The notes: generated by a model from the sequence alone, not told the origin. Counted from the first letter of the stretch, positions 42,615-53,154 are shown. The stretch is 64,000 bases of DNA from Pseudomonas viciae (GCF_004786035.1 NZ_CP035088.1:3446001-3510000); one strand, 5' to 3'. A program made the numbers and translations.

Positions 42615-43543
42615 CCGTTTCTACCAGACGCCGCGCACTGTGGCGCAGCTGCCTTGCGCTGCTGGTGCTGATACCTGCCCTTGCATTCGCCGGCCCGACA
42701 GCGCCCTTGGGCAAGAAGCTCAAGATCGGCGTCACCCTGCACCCCTACTACAGCTTCGTGGCGAACATCGTCGGCGATCGGGCCGAGGTCGTTGCGCTCA
42801 TTCCGGCGCAAGCGAACCCGCATAACTATCAGCCGCAGCCCGACGACATCACCCGCGCGATGACCCTCGATGCCCTGGTCGTCAACGGCATCGGCCACGA
42901 TGAATGGGCCTTCCAGATCATCAAGGCCGCCGGTCGCGGGACGACGCTGCCGATCATCCAGGCCAATGCCTCGGTGGCCCTCATTCCCATCGGTGGCGAC
43001 CAGGACGGTGCCAAGGTGGTCAATCCACATACCTTCGTTTCCACCACGGCGGCGATACAGCAGGTCTTCGAGATCACTCGCAGGCTGGGGGAGCTGGACC
43101 CACACAACGCTGCTGCGTATCGACAGAACGCCCTGGCCTATGCCGCGCGCATCCGCGCGCTACGGGCCGGTTTCATGACCCGCTTCGCCGCGCTGGATTT
43201 GTCTTCCTTCCGCTGCGCGACCACGCATGCCGGCTACGACTACATGATGCAGGAGTTCGGCCTGTTCGTGAGCGCTGTGATCGAGCCCCGTCACGGCGTC
43301 GCGCCGACCGCGCGGCAACTGGCCAACACCCTCGACGCAATCAAGAAGGCCAATGTGAAGGTGTTGTTCGCCGAGAAAAACTTCTCCCTCGATCTCGCCA
43401 AGCCTATCGAGGCCGCCACCGGCGTGAAGGTCTTCTCGCTGTCTCATATCACCGGCGATACCTACAGCGCGGACGAATTCGAGGTGGCGATGCGCGAAAA
43501 CCTCGAGACCTTGGCCGAAGCCGTTGAGTTCATGCAGCGATGA
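42611..43543 (+). CDS. Zn/Mn-type ABC transporter substrate-binding protein (ZnuA family)
   Basis: A 310-residue periplasmic binding protein of cluster A-I. A Tat-like or long Sec signal (TRRRALWRS ... ALAFA) precedes the fold. The four metal ligands of the family are all present: His71 (ANPHNYQPQ), His140 (VNPHTFVS), His206 (TTHAGYDY) and an acidic residue, Glu255 (LFAEKNFS). ATG 42611 overlaps the preceding stop codon. Zn(II) or Mn(II) is the usual cargo; the precise metal cannot be read from sequence. First gene of the transporter core. Confidence 0.92.
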   Translation: MTVSTRRRALWRSCLALLVLIPALAFAGPTAPLGKKLKIGVTLHPYYSFVANIVGDRAEVVALIPAQANPHNYQPQPDDITRAMTLDALVVNGIGHDEWAFQIIKAAGRGTTLPIIQANASVALIPIGGDQDGAKVVNPHTFVSTTAAIQQVFEITRRLGELDPHNAAAYRQNALAYAARIRALRAGFMTRFAALDLSSFRCATTHAGYDYMMQEFGLFVSAVIEPRHGVAPTARQLANTLDAIKKANVKVLFAEKNFSLDLAKPIEAATGVKVFSLSHITGDTYSADEFEVAMRENLETLAEAVEFMQR

Positions 43544-43557
43544 AGGAGAAACAAGCG

Positions 43558-44238
43558 ATGTGCGGTCCCGCCATAGTGTTCGACAACGTCTCCCTGCGAC
43601 TGGGAGGCACGCAAGTGCTTGAAGACGTCAGTTTTCGGGTGGAAGCCGGGGCGCTGCACTGCCTGGTCGGCCCGAACGGTGGCGGCAAGACTTCACTGGT
43701 GCGTGCGCTGCTGGGCCAGATGCCGCATTCGGGAGCGGTCCGCTTCGAGGGCCAGGTCACGACCCCCGTGGGCTATGTCCCGCAATTGCCGGACTTCGAC
43801 CGCAACGTGCCGATGACGGTCAACGATCTCATGGCCCTTCTCGGTCAACGCCGGCCGGCCTTCCTGGGTGCCAACCGATCCGCCAAGTCGGCCAATGCCG
43901 AGGCCCTGTCTCGTACCGGCATGGCCGGAATGGGCACCCACCCCTTTGGCAGCCTGTCCGGTGGCCAGCGCCAGCGAGTATTGCTCGCCCAGGCGATCAG
44001 CCCGGCGCCCTGGTTGCTGATCCTCGACGAACCGACTGCCGGCATCGACGAATCGGGGGTGCGACTGGTGGAGGCGCTAGTGGCCGAGTTGCACGGCCGT
44101 GGCGTCACCATTCTGTGGATCAACCATGACCTGGAACAAGTCAGGCGCATCGCCCAATCGGTGACGGTTATCAACCGCAGGGTGCTGTTCCATGGCGCCC
44201 CCGACCAAGTCGCTTACTCGCTGGAGGGGGCCCAATGA
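43558..44238 (+). CDS. Metal ABC transporter ATP-binding protein (ZnuC-like)
   Basis: A 226-residue ATPase. Walker A LVGPNGGGKTSL, signature SLSGGQRQRVLLAQA, Walker B LLILDEPTAG and H-loop WINHDLEQ are intact. ATG 43558 follows AAGGAG (43543-43548) with 9 nt spacing; an in-frame ATG at 43540 overlaps the previous stop as ATGA but lacks a ribosome-binding site, so both starts are possible. It powers import through the membrane protein encoded next. Confidence 0.93.
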   Translation: MCGPAIVFDNVSLRLGGTQVLEDVSFRVEAGALHCLVGPNGGGKTSLVRALLGQMPHSGAVRFEGQVTTPVGYVPQLPDFDRNVPMTVNDLMALLGQRRPAFLGANRSAKSANAEALSRTGMAGMGTHPFGSLSGGQRQRVLLAQAISPAPWLLILDEPTAGIDESGVRLVEALVAELHGRGVTILWINHDLEQVRRIAQSVTVINRRVLFHGAPDQVAYSLEGAQ

Positions 44239-45140
44239 GCGCCCTGTACGACTTCATTCGCAACCACCTGCAGGCGCTCGCCGCGAGTGGCATCCTGCCG
44301 CAGCCGTTCGAGTATGAGTTCGTGATCAACGCCCTGCTCTGCGCAGTGCTCATCGGCCCCCTGCTGGGCGTGCTGGGTACGATGGTAATGATCAAGCGCA
44401 TGGCGTTTTTCAGTCAGTCCGTCGGCAATGCTGCGATGACCGGCGTCGCCATTGGCGTGCTGATCGGCGAATCCTATACGTCTCCCTACTTCTCGATGTT
44501 CGGCTTCTGCCTGCTGTTCGCGCTGACGCTCAAGTACACGCAGCATCGCACCACGTTGGCCAATGACACGCTGATCGGTGTGTTCCTGTCCATCTCACTG
44601 GCGGTCGGTGCCTCGCTGTTGCTGTTCGTATCGGCAAAGATCAACACCCACGTGATGGAAAGCGTGCTGTTCGGCTCGATCCTGGCGGTGGACCACACCG
44701 ACATGAACGTGCTGCTTGGCGTAACGGCGCTGTGTGCCGTGCTCGGACTGCCGCTGTACAACGGCATGTTGTTGGCCAGCCTCAATCCGAGCCTGGCCCA
44801 TGCTCGCGGTGTGCGGGTGCGAAGCGTCGAGTACCTGTTTGTGGTGCTGGTCACCCTGGTGACGGTCGCTTGCCTGAAAATCATCGGCGCCGTGCTCGTC
44901 GAAGCCCTTCTGCTCATACCGGCGGCGGCAGCACGCAACATCAGCCACTCGCTCCCGGGGCTGGTCGCACGCGCCATCCTGATTGCGACCTTTTCCTGCG
45001 TGGTGGGGATCCTGGCGCCGATGCAATTCCACATCCCCGTACCAACCGGCGGGGCAATCGTGATAGTCGCCGCCCTGGTGTTCGTCGTCACCACCGTCAT
45101 GCGCGCTACCGCGTCCCGATTCAGGGGGGCCAGCGTATGA
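44235..45140 (+). CDS. Metal ABC transporter permease (ZnuB-like)
   Basis: A 301-residue inner-membrane protein of the ABC-3 family with about eight hydrophobic segments. MVMIKRMAFFSQSVGNAAMTGVAIG is the family's early motif (broken here at the start of a helix), and ALLLIPAAAARNISHS is the late ABC-3 motif containing the pathway-lining region. Start and stop each overlap the neighbouring genes by 4 nt (44235-44238, 45137-45140), so it is translated as part of a coupled unit with both. Confidence 0.93.
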   Translation: MSALYDFIRNHLQALAASGILPQPFEYEFVINALLCAVLIGPLLGVLGTMVMIKRMAFFSQSVGNAAMTGVAIGVLIGESYTSPYFSMFGFCLLFALTLKYTQHRTTLANDTLIGVFLSISLAVGASLLLFVSAKINTHVMESVLFGSILAVDHTDMNVLLGVTALCAVLGLPLYNGMLLASLNPSLAHARGVRVRSVEYLFVVLVTLVTVACLKIIGAVLVEALLLIPAAAARNISHSLPGLVARAILIATFSCVVGILAPMQFHIPVPTGGAIVIVAALVFVVTTVMRATASRFRGASV

Positions 45141-46132
45141 ATAGGAAAGGGTTCTACAGGTCCTGGCTGACGATGCTGGCACTGTTGCTGGGCCTCCCTT
45201 TTTCGGCCTTTGCCGATAACGCAAGGCAGCAGGTGCTTGTCGCACTGCCTGCCGTGTATGCGCTCACCTCGGCACTCAGCGAGGGCACGACCCTTGAGGT
45301 CGTCCGTCTTCCGGCGGAAGCTGCGGTGCCTATGGAAAGCCAGGCCAACGCGCTGTCACGCCTGGACGCCAAGGTGTTCCAGCAAGCCGAAGCCGTGGTC
45401 ACCCTCAGTAGTCTCTGGCGTGCCGACCCGCTGTATGCGACGGCGCGCCGCCACAATCTGCGGATCATCGAGATCGATGCCTCGCGCTCATGGGACACCG
45501 TTAAACCCAGCGTGGCGGTGACCCGCGTACCGTCGAGCGACGTTCCCTGGGCCGCGGCGAGCGATGTCGAAGAGGGCCCGTCGCCGTATGCCTGGCTCGG
45601 TCCCGTCAACGCCATGCGCATGTCGGCACTGATCGCCACCGACCTGGAACGCCTGGCCCCCGCCGATGCGCCGCGAATACAGCACAACCTCGCCGCACTT
45701 GAAGACCGTTTGCGCCGGCTCAAGGCTGACTACGGTACCCGCCTGACGGCGGTGCCGGATCTGCGCGTGCTGTCGCTGGCCAATGAGTTCATCTACCTGT
45801 TCGGCGAATTCGGCGTCTTTGTCGACGGCTGGTTCGTCCGACAGGACATCGACTGGAGCGACCCTGACTACGCCGCGCTGACCCATTACCTGCGCGAGCG
45901 CGACATTCGCGTGGTGGTCCACAAGTGGGCACCGGACGCCAAGATCGTCAAAGCCATCGAGGACGGGGGCGCGCGGTTGTTGGTACTCGATACGGGCAAC
46001 CCGGGAATACTCGCCGACACGGCCAACGGATACGAAGCGCTCCTGGACTCGAACCTGCAAGCCTTGCTGGCGGCCTTCGCCGCGACTGGCAACGACAACA
46101 CGAGAGGCGACGGCCAGTCGCCTGCCCAATGA
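45137..46132 (+). CDS. Second cluster A-I binding protein, lacking the usual metal ligands
   Basis: A 331-residue exported protein (signal ...FSAFA) with the same fold as the ZnuA-type protein encoded three genes earlier. The family's ligand positions are changed: NPH becomes PME (residues 65-67), the second His (NPH) becomes SPY (Tyr151 in SPYAWLGPVNA), and the third (THAGYDY) aligns with Ala215 in LANEFIYLFGEFG. Only a His near residue 262 (VVVHKW) could still ligate. It may bind another ligand, a metal complex, or act as a partner for the first protein. ATGA overlap with the permease. Confidence 0.8.
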   Translation: MNRKGFYRSWLTMLALLLGLPFSAFADNARQQVLVALPAVYALTSALSEGTTLEVVRLPAEAAVPMESQANALSRLDAKVFQQAEAVVTLSSLWRADPLYATARRHNLRIIEIDASRSWDTVKPSVAVTRVPSSDVPWAAASDVEEGPSPYAWLGPVNAMRMSALIATDLERLAPADAPRIQHNLAALEDRLRRLKADYGTRLTAVPDLRVLSLANEFIYLFGEFGVFVDGWFVRQDIDWSDPDYAALTHYLRERDIRVVVHKWAPDAKIVKAIEDGGARLLVLDTGNPGILADTANGYEALLDSNLQALLAAFAATGNDNTRGDGQSPAQ

Positions 46133-46154
46133 TCGATCTTGACGGCGAGGCGTT

Positions 46155-46478
46155 ATGAAACCCATAGGTTCAGCAATGCGAATAGCGATGGCAGGTGCTC
46201 TGGCGTTCTGCCAGGCGACCTTCGCCCATGGTCCCGTCTTCGATTGCTACATCGAGGGCGATAACCAGGTGAAGTGCGAGGCGGGCTTCACCGATGGCAG
46301 CTCGGCCAACGGCAGAAAAATCCATGTCCAGGACCCAAGCAACAAAGTGTTGCTTGAGGGCGAAGTCGGCAAGGACAACACCTACACGTTCCAGCCCCCC
46401 ACAGGAAACTACTCCGTGGTGTTCCTCGGTGGCGCCGGCCATGAACTCACGATTCAGTCTTCCGACATTTCAAGGTGA
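46155..46478 (+). CDS. Small periplasmic protein of unknown function
   Basis: A 107-residue protein with a signal peptide ending ...QATFA and a mature part starting HGPVFDCYIEGDNQVKCEAG. Two cysteines (DCYIEG, VKCEAG) could form a disulfide. The rest looks like a small immunoglobulin-like beta domain (KVLLEGEVGKDNTYTF). GAGG precedes the ATG. It lies 22 bp after the second binding-protein gene and 8 bp before the DUF4198 gene, and I expect it to work with the latter in the periplasm. Confidence 0.75.
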   Translation: MKPIGSAMRIAMAGALAFCQATFAHGPVFDCYIEGDNQVKCEAGFTDGSSANGRKIHVQDPSNKVLLEGEVGKDNTYTFQPPTGNYSVVFLGGAGHELTIQSSDISR

Positions 46479-46486
46479 AAACGACC

Positions 46487-47311
46487 ATGACGTTCAAACG
46501 AAAACTGCTCCAAGCCCTTGCCGCTACGACATTCACTGGCTTGGCCGGCGCTGCGCATGCCCATTTCCAGATGCTCTACGTGGAAGAAACGGCGCTGCAG
46601 CGTGCGGAAAATCTCGAGTTCGCGCTGGTGTTCACCCACCCCTTCTCCGGCGGCCCCACCATGGCCATGGGTACACCTCGCGCCTTCAATCACATCAGCT
46701 CCCACGGCGGGGAGAAAATCGACCTGCGCAAGTACTTGCGTCCCATCGAGTGGCAGAGTCGCGACAACCGGACGCCGGCCTATCGCGCCTCGATTCCACG
46801 GGAGTTGGTGCGTTCACTGGGTGACCATATCTTCGTACTCGAACCCGAGCCTTACCTGGAAACTGAAGAAGATGTCTACATCCAACAGTTCACCAAGTTG
46901 ATCGTGAACGTGGGCGGAGTCCCCGGAAACTGGTCAGAGCCACAAGGGTTGCCGGTGGAGATCCAGCCACTGAACAAGCCTTATGCCAACTGGACGGGAG
47001 GTGTGTTCCGCGCGGTGGTGCTGGCCGATGGCAAGCCTGTTCCGTTCGCCGAAATCGAAATCGAATACGTCAACCATTCCGTTGATCTTGAAAAAAACGC
47101 TTTCGGCCAGCAAGACTATGTGACGGCACCTCAAGCATCATTCAAAGCCCTGAGCACCTACGCGGACGCCCAAGGCATCGTGACCATTGGCCTGCCCCGG
47201 GCCGGCTGGTGGGGCATCGCGGCGCTCGACATCGGTACAACGAAGACCCACATGGGCAAGCCCTTGTCGCAAGACGCAGTGTTGTGGGTGCAGGCCAGAG
47301 ACATGAAGTGA
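46487..47311 (+). CDS. DUF4198-family periplasmic protein
   Basis: A 274-residue exported protein of the DUF4198 type (COG5266), a family linked to cobalt/nickel uptake. The signal peptide ends ...GAAHA, leaving mature N-terminal HFQMLYVEE, the conserved His start of this family. FTHPFSGGPTM and RAGWWGIAALDIG are further family-like blocks. ATG 46487 follows AAGGTG; a GTG at 46475 in frame is less likely. Last gene of the set, and the strongest hint besides the ABC transporter that the set handles a transition metal. Confidence 0.8.
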   Translation: MTFKRKLLQALAATTFTGLAGAAHAHFQMLYVEETALQRAENLEFALVFTHPFSGGPTMAMGTPRAFNHISSHGGEKIDLRKYLRPIEWQSRDNRTPAYRASIPRELVRSLGDHIFVLEPEPYLETEEDVYIQQFTKLIVNVGGVPGNWSEPQGLPVEIQPLNKPYANWTGGVFRAVVLADGKPVPFAEIEIEYVNHSVDLEKNAFGQQDYVTAPQASFKALSTYADAQGIVTIGLPRAGWWGIAALDIGTTKTHMGKPLSQDAVLWVQARDMK

Positions 47312-47379
47312 TCAACAGCACCCCAGGGCGCCAGTGTTTACGCTGAGATGCCGTCATGGGAATCGGCTCGCCGAAAGAA

Positions 47380-48366
47380 TCAGGCGTTCACATCCACGAC
47401 GGTGCGCCCGCGAACCTTCCCTTCCAGCACCCGACCGGCGATTGCCGGAACTTCAGCCAGGCCCACGACTTGGGTGGTGCGGGCAAGCTTGTCCACGTCA
47501 AGGTCACGCGCCAGTCGTGACCATGCTTGCACACGGGCACTCTGGGGCGCATTGACAGAGTCGATACCGGCCAGGGTTACGTTACGCAGGATGAACGGCA
47601 GCACCGACCCCGGCAGATCTGCCCCCTGGGCCAAACCGAAGGCGGCGACAACCCCTCGGTATTGGGTCTGTGCCAACGCATTGACCAGGGTATGACTACC
47701 GACAGAATCGATGACGCCCGCCCAGCGTTCCTTGCCGATCGGGGCGCCTGCCTCGGACAGGGTCCGACGATCGATGACCTGTGCCGCACCGAGCTCGTGC
47801 AGGTAGTCGGTTTCCTCTTGCCGCCCGGTCGAGGCGATCACGCGATACCCCAGGCCCGACAACAGCGCGATCGCCACCGAGCCGGCACCGCCACTGGCGC
47901 CAGTCACCAGGATATCGCCGCGCTCGGGGCTCAGGCCGCCATGCTCCAACGCCAGCACGCTGAGCATTGCCGTGTAGCCCGCAGTGCCGATGGCCATGGC
48001 TTGCTGGGTTGAAAATGCCTCTGGGACCTTCACCAGCCAGTCGCCACTCACCCGCGCTTTCTGCGCGAAGCCACCATGGTGGGTCTGGCTCAGCCCCCAA
48101 CCGTTGACCAGCACCCGATCGCCGGCCGCGAAACCGGGATGGCTGGAGGTCTCGACGATACCGGCGAAATCAATGCCCGGGATCAACGGAAACTGGCGAA
48201 TGACCGGCGAGCGACCACTCAGGGCCAAGGCATCCTTGTAGTTCACGGTCGAATACTCAATCACAACGGTCACGTCGCCCGGCATCAGGTCCTCGTCCTG
48301 GAAGTCGACCAGGTGGGTCGCGATTGCATCGCCGGGTTTGCTTGCGAGCAGAGCCTTGAATGTCAT
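47380..48366 (-). CDS. acuI: MDR-family NADPH-dependent oxidoreductase (AcuI/YhdH type)
   Basis: A 328-residue medium-chain dehydrogenase/reductase without the structural-zinc cysteines. The pattern (STVNYKDALALSGRSPVIRQFPLIPGIDFAG, broken by loop, and VTGASGGAGSVAIALLSGLGYRVIASTGR as nucleotide site) matches the AcuI/YhdH acryloyl-CoA reductase or quinone oxidoreductase group. GGAG lies 9 nt before the ATG. It is convergent with the DUF4198 gene and unrelated in function as far as can be seen. The family name rests on overall pattern. Confidence 0.9.
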   Translation of the reverse strand: MTFKALLASKPGDAIATHLVDFQDEDLMPGDVTVVIEYSTVNYKDALALSGRSPVIRQFPLIPGIDFAGIVETSSHPGFAAGDRVLVNGWGLSQTHHGGFAQKARVSGDWLVKVPEAFSTQQAMAIGTAGYTAMLSVLALEHGGLSPERGDILVTGASGGAGSVAIALLSGLGYRVIASTGRQEETDYLHELGAAQVIDRRTLSEAGAPIGKERWAGVIDSVGSHTLVNALAQTQYRGVVAAFGLAQGADLPGSVLPFILRNVTLAGIDSVNAPQSARVQAWSRLARDLDVDKLARTTQVVGLAEVPAIAGRVLEGKVRGRTVVDVNA

Positions 48367-48578
48367 TGTTTTTCTCCGGTTCGGATGAGCGGGTTATCCG
48401 CCCCCGCTTGTAGACGTCTCAGGCAAACAGGTCAGTATGCCTTTTGAGTATCGAGCTGCAGCGACTTACGGATGCCTGCATCCAGCATCCGCTGCGCAGA
48501 AGCATCGCATGAATTGCAGCAGGCCGGCTGCTTTGCCAGCGGGCGTGAGGTTGCCAGGCCCGAAGGCCCGGCGCCCTT

Positions 48579-49037
48579 TCAGATGGCCGCGGCCAGATGC
48601 TGGAGATGCTCATACCCTGCTGCTTTGGCGAAGAGGGGCAGGCTCCAGATGACGCCATTGGCTCCCCACGCGCCGTCAGCCACGTCGTGCAGCACGATCG
48701 AAGTCACCAATTGGCGTTTGTCATCGACAGGCAGCGCTTGCGTGAAAGCGCCGTGCATCAACTCGACATAGCTGGCCCTTGAGACCGCATCCAGTACCCC
48801 GGCCGGTACGTAGACCATGGCCATGCAGGGCAGCATTTGCGAGGTCACATCGACGGAGCCACAGGTCCAACCTCCAGGCTCAACCTCCTCGACAACCACC
48901 CAACACAAGAATCGCTTCTTCGGATCGTCCGCAATCCGCTCTGCAAGGGCGGCGGCCGCGTTGATGCGGCGGACCAAGGTCGATCGCGCTTCACCAGGGA
49001 AAGAACCCTTCGGTATTTTTAAAAGGACATTAGGCAT
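48579..49037 (-). CDS. Tautomerase-superfamily-like protein
   Basis: A 152-residue protein starting MPNVLLKIPKGSF; Pro2 would become the N-terminal catalytic proline after Met removal, as in tautomerases. The length suggests a two-domain (fused) or MIF-like member, with a second half (RQLVTSIVLHDVADG) typical of the fold. It is divergent from a GlxA-type regulator across about 70 bp, so the two probably form a regulated pair. Substrate unknown. Confidence 0.75.
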   Translation of the reverse strand: MPNVLLKIPKGSFPGEARSTLVRRINAAAALAERIADDPKKRFLCWVVVEEVEPGGWTCGSVDVTSQMLPCMAMVYVPAGVLDAVSRASYVELMHGAFTQALPVDDKRQLVTSIVLHDVADGAWGANGVIWSLPLFAKAAGYEHLQHLAAAI

Positions 49038-49104
49038 GAACCGCTCCAGTGGTTGAGGTGTACGGCATTAGGCGCTGAGAAGCTGTAGGCTTACAGTGTC
49101 CGAT

Positions 49105-50112
49105 ATGACTCCTTTCAGGCCTTTTAAGACAATGCACGATTTCACCCTCCTGGTCCTTCCTGGGGCCTATGCGACCAGCGTCGCGGCAACCCTGGATATC
49201 TTGAATGCCGCAGTCACGCTAGCGCCACGGCTTAAGGTGACTCGTCCGACCTGGCGCATCGTTTCTGCGCACGGCAAGTCGGTCGCGTTGAGTGGTGGAT
49301 TGAGCGTCGAAGCGACACCGATACCCCGCGCAGTGCTCACCGATCAGAGCACCTGGATCGTTCCGGGGTTGGGTGTCGAGAGTGCCCATGACCTAGCAGG
49401 ACGGCTGGCGAGCGACGCTGGGCAACGCGCGATCGAGGCCATCAAGGCGCATGGAGCTCACGGCGGCTCAGTAGCGGCATCGTGCACGGGGGTTTTTCTG
49501 CTGCAGGCTGCGCAGTTGCTCATGAATCGCCGAGTGACAACTTCATGGTGGCTGGCCGCAGAGTTGCGCCAACTCGAGCCACGCTGCGTTGTCGACGTGG
49601 ATCGGATGGTGTGCGCCGATGGCCCGGTCATAACGGCGGGAGCGGCCTTCGCGCAAACCGATTTGATGCTTCATTTGTTGCGGTCGCGCTTTGGAGCCCC
49701 GCTGGCGGACGAAGTGGGTCGTGTGCTCTTGATTGATGGTCGCCAGGCTCAGTCACCGTTCATCGTTCCGATGATGCTTTCCAACGGCAACGAGTTGATT
49801 GCTCGCCTGACCCAACGCATCGAATCAGCGTTGCCGAACCTTCCAAGCGTGGCCGCACTGGCGGATGAATTTGCCATGTCTACGCGAACGCTCTCACGGC
49901 ACGTGCAGGCAGCCACGGGCAAGAGCACGCTGGCGCTTGTGCAAAGCGTGCGGCTCAATCGAGCCCGCATGTTGATCGAGACCAGCCGGATGACGATCGA
50001 ACAGGTCGCGGCGCAAGTGGGTTACGAGGACCCCACCGCCCTGCGCCGGTTGATGCTGAAAGTGTTCGGGGCCAACCCGAGCAAGTTCCGGTTGGCGCTG
50101 ATGGAGGGTTGA
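49105..50112 (+). CDS. GlxA-type AraC regulator with DJ-1/PfpI domain
   Basis: A 335-residue regulator: an N-terminal DJ-1/PfpI (class I glutamine amidotransferase-like) domain (HDFTLLVLPGAYATSVAATLDIL, then GSVAASCTGVFLLQAAQLL with the nucleophile-elbow cysteine) and two C-terminal AraC helix-turn-helix motifs (VAALADEFAMSTRTLSRHV; IEQVAAQVGYEDPTALRRL). The start could be GTG 49096, ATG 49105 or ATG 49132 (MHDFTLL); no ribosome-binding site decides it. It probably controls the divergent tautomerase-like gene. Confidence 0.9.
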   Translation: MTPFRPFKTMHDFTLLVLPGAYATSVAATLDILNAAVTLAPRLKVTRPTWRIVSAHGKSVALSGGLSVEATPIPRAVLTDQSTWIVPGLGVESAHDLAGRLASDAGQRAIEAIKAHGAHGGSVAASCTGVFLLQAAQLLMNRRVTTSWWLAAELRQLEPRCVVDVDRMVCADGPVITAGAAFAQTDLMLHLLRSRFGAPLADEVGRVLLIDGRQAQSPFIVPMMLSNGNELIARLTQRIESALPNLPSVAALADEFAMSTRTLSRHVQAATGKSTLALVQSVRLNRARMLIETSRMTIEQVAAQVGYEDPTALRRLMLKVFGANPSKFRLALMEG

Positions 50113-50114
50113 GC

Positions 50115-50142
50115 GGCATCCTCTGCTTGCGAAGAAGATGCC
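50115..50142. terminator. Hairpin between convergent genes
   Basis: GGCATC (50115-50120) pairs with GATGCC (50137-50142), with three further pairs after a mismatch, in the 37-bp gap between the convergent regulator and porin genes. No T-tract on either side, so its role as a bidirectional terminator is only suggested by location. Confidence 0.4.
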
Positions 50143-50149
50143 CTTCCAG

Positions 50150-51733
<1,584 letters not shown>

Positions 51734-51837
51734 TTATTTTTTTGTCCCGCGACTGTCTTTTCCCTTGGCTTTTGGATTGTCCAAGAACCGCGAAAAAAAG
51801 GATGCCTCATCGCAAATACGCTGCTACATTTGGCGAT

Positions 51838-51849
51838 GTTAACGTTAAC
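51838..51849. promoter_or_regulatory. LacI-family operator in the divergent sucrose promoter region
   Basis: GTTAACGTTAAC is a perfect 12-bp palindrome centred between the divergent porin gene (ATG at 51712) and the binding-protein gene (ATG at 51880). This shape and the CG centre fit LacI-type operators, and a LacI-family gene ends this locus. It lies about 30 bp before the binding-protein start, where it could block transcription. Confidence 0.75.
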
Positions 51850-51879
51850 TTTTCTAAAAACAAAAATAAAGAGGGCTTT

Positions 51880-53154
51880 ATGAAACAGCTCAAAACGCTC
51901 CTTCCTGCTGCGCTGCTCGGCCTTTGTGTCGGGCTTCCATCCCTTTCGACTGCCGCCAATCTGACGATCTCCTGCGGTGCGGTGGGGGCTGAATTGCAAC
52001 TGTGCAAGGAGGCTGTCGAGACATGGTCGAAGCAGACCGGCAACAGCGTCGAAGTGGTGTCCACGCCTAACTCGGCGACCGAGCGGTTGTCGTTCTACCA
52101 ACAGATCCTCAGCGCCCAGTCCAGCGACATCGACATCATTCAAATCGACATGGTGTGGCCGGGGATGCTGGCCAAACATCTGCTGGACCTGCGCGAGGTG
52201 CTTCCCGCCAACGCGACCCAGGGCTACTTCAAGGCCCAGGTGGATAACGCCACGGTAAACGGACGGCTGGTAACCATGCCGTGGTTCACCGATTCGGGCC
52301 TGCTGTATTACCGCAAGGACTTGCTTGAGAAGTACCACAAGCCGGTGCCGCAGACCTGGGAGCAAATGACCGCTACGGCCAGGGAAGTTCAGCAGGCCGA
52401 ACGCAGCGCCGGGAACGCCAATGCCTGGGGTTACGTATTTCAAGGTCGGGCCTACGAGGGCCTGACGTGCAATGCGCTGGAGTGGATCAGCAGCCAACCG
52501 CAAGGCGGGCTGGTCAATTCGCAAGGCGACATCGTGGTCAACAGCCAGGCCTCAAGAGCGGCGTTGACCCTGGCGAAAAGCTGGGTGGGCGACATTTCCC
52601 CGCGCGGTGTACTCAATTACACCGAGGAAGAAGGACGTGGCGTATTCCAGTCGGGTAATGCGCTGTTCATGCGTAACTGGCCGTATGTCTGGGCCTTGGT
52701 GCAAAGCCCCGACAGCGTCGTAAAAGACAAGGTCGGTGTCGCGCCCCTGCCCCGCGGTGGCGAGACGGGCACCCACGCGTCCACCCTCGGTGGCTGGGGC
52801 CTGGCGGTGTCGCGCTACAGCGCCAACCCCAAGCTGGCCGCAGAATTGGTGAGCTACCTGAGCAGTGCTCAACAGCAGAAACATCGTGCCCTGGTCGGCG
52901 CCTATAACCCGGTGATCGAGTCGCTTTATCAAGATCCCGAGTTACTCGCGGCGATGCCTTACTACAGCCAACTGCACAGCATTCTCAATGACGGGGTCAT
53001 GCGCCCCGCCGCCATCACCGCCGATCGCTATCCACGGGTCTCCAATGCGTTCTTCGACCAAGTCCACGGCGTGTTGGCGGGCGAGCGGCCTGTCGAGCAG
53101 GCGCTGGCCGAGCTGGAAAGCGAACTGACGCGCATCAAACGCCGGAACTGGTAA
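51880..53154 (+). CDS. Sugar ABC transporter substrate-binding protein
   Basis: A 424-residue periplasmic binding protein of the cluster-1 (maltose-type) family. The signal peptide (MKQLKTLLPAALLGLCVG) ends ...STAA before NLTISCGAVGAEL. Family features: QIDMVWPGMLAKHLLDL, MPWFTDSGLLYYRKDLLEK and LGGWGLAVSRYS. GAGGG precedes ATG 51880; the frame open from 51697 has no support. With the two permeases, the ATPase and GH32 hydrolase downstream, the substrate is most likely sucrose or a related fructoside. Confidence 0.93.
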   Translation: MKQLKTLLPAALLGLCVGLPSLSTAANLTISCGAVGAELQLCKEAVETWSKQTGNSVEVVSTPNSATERLSFYQQILSAQSSDIDIIQIDMVWPGMLAKHLLDLREVLPANATQGYFKAQVDNATVNGRLVTMPWFTDSGLLYYRKDLLEKYHKPVPQTWEQMTATAREVQQAERSAGNANAWGYVFQGRAYEGLTCNALEWISSQPQGGLVNSQGDIVVNSQASRAALTLAKSWVGDISPRGVLNYTEEEGRGVFQSGNALFMRNWPYVWALVQSPDSVVKDKVGVAPLPRGGETGTHASTLGGWGLAVSRYSANPKLAAELVSYLSSAQQQKHRALVGAYNPVIESLYQDPELLAAMPYYSQLHSILNDGVMRPAAITADRYPRVSNAFFDQVHGVLAGERPVEQALAELESELTRIKRRNW

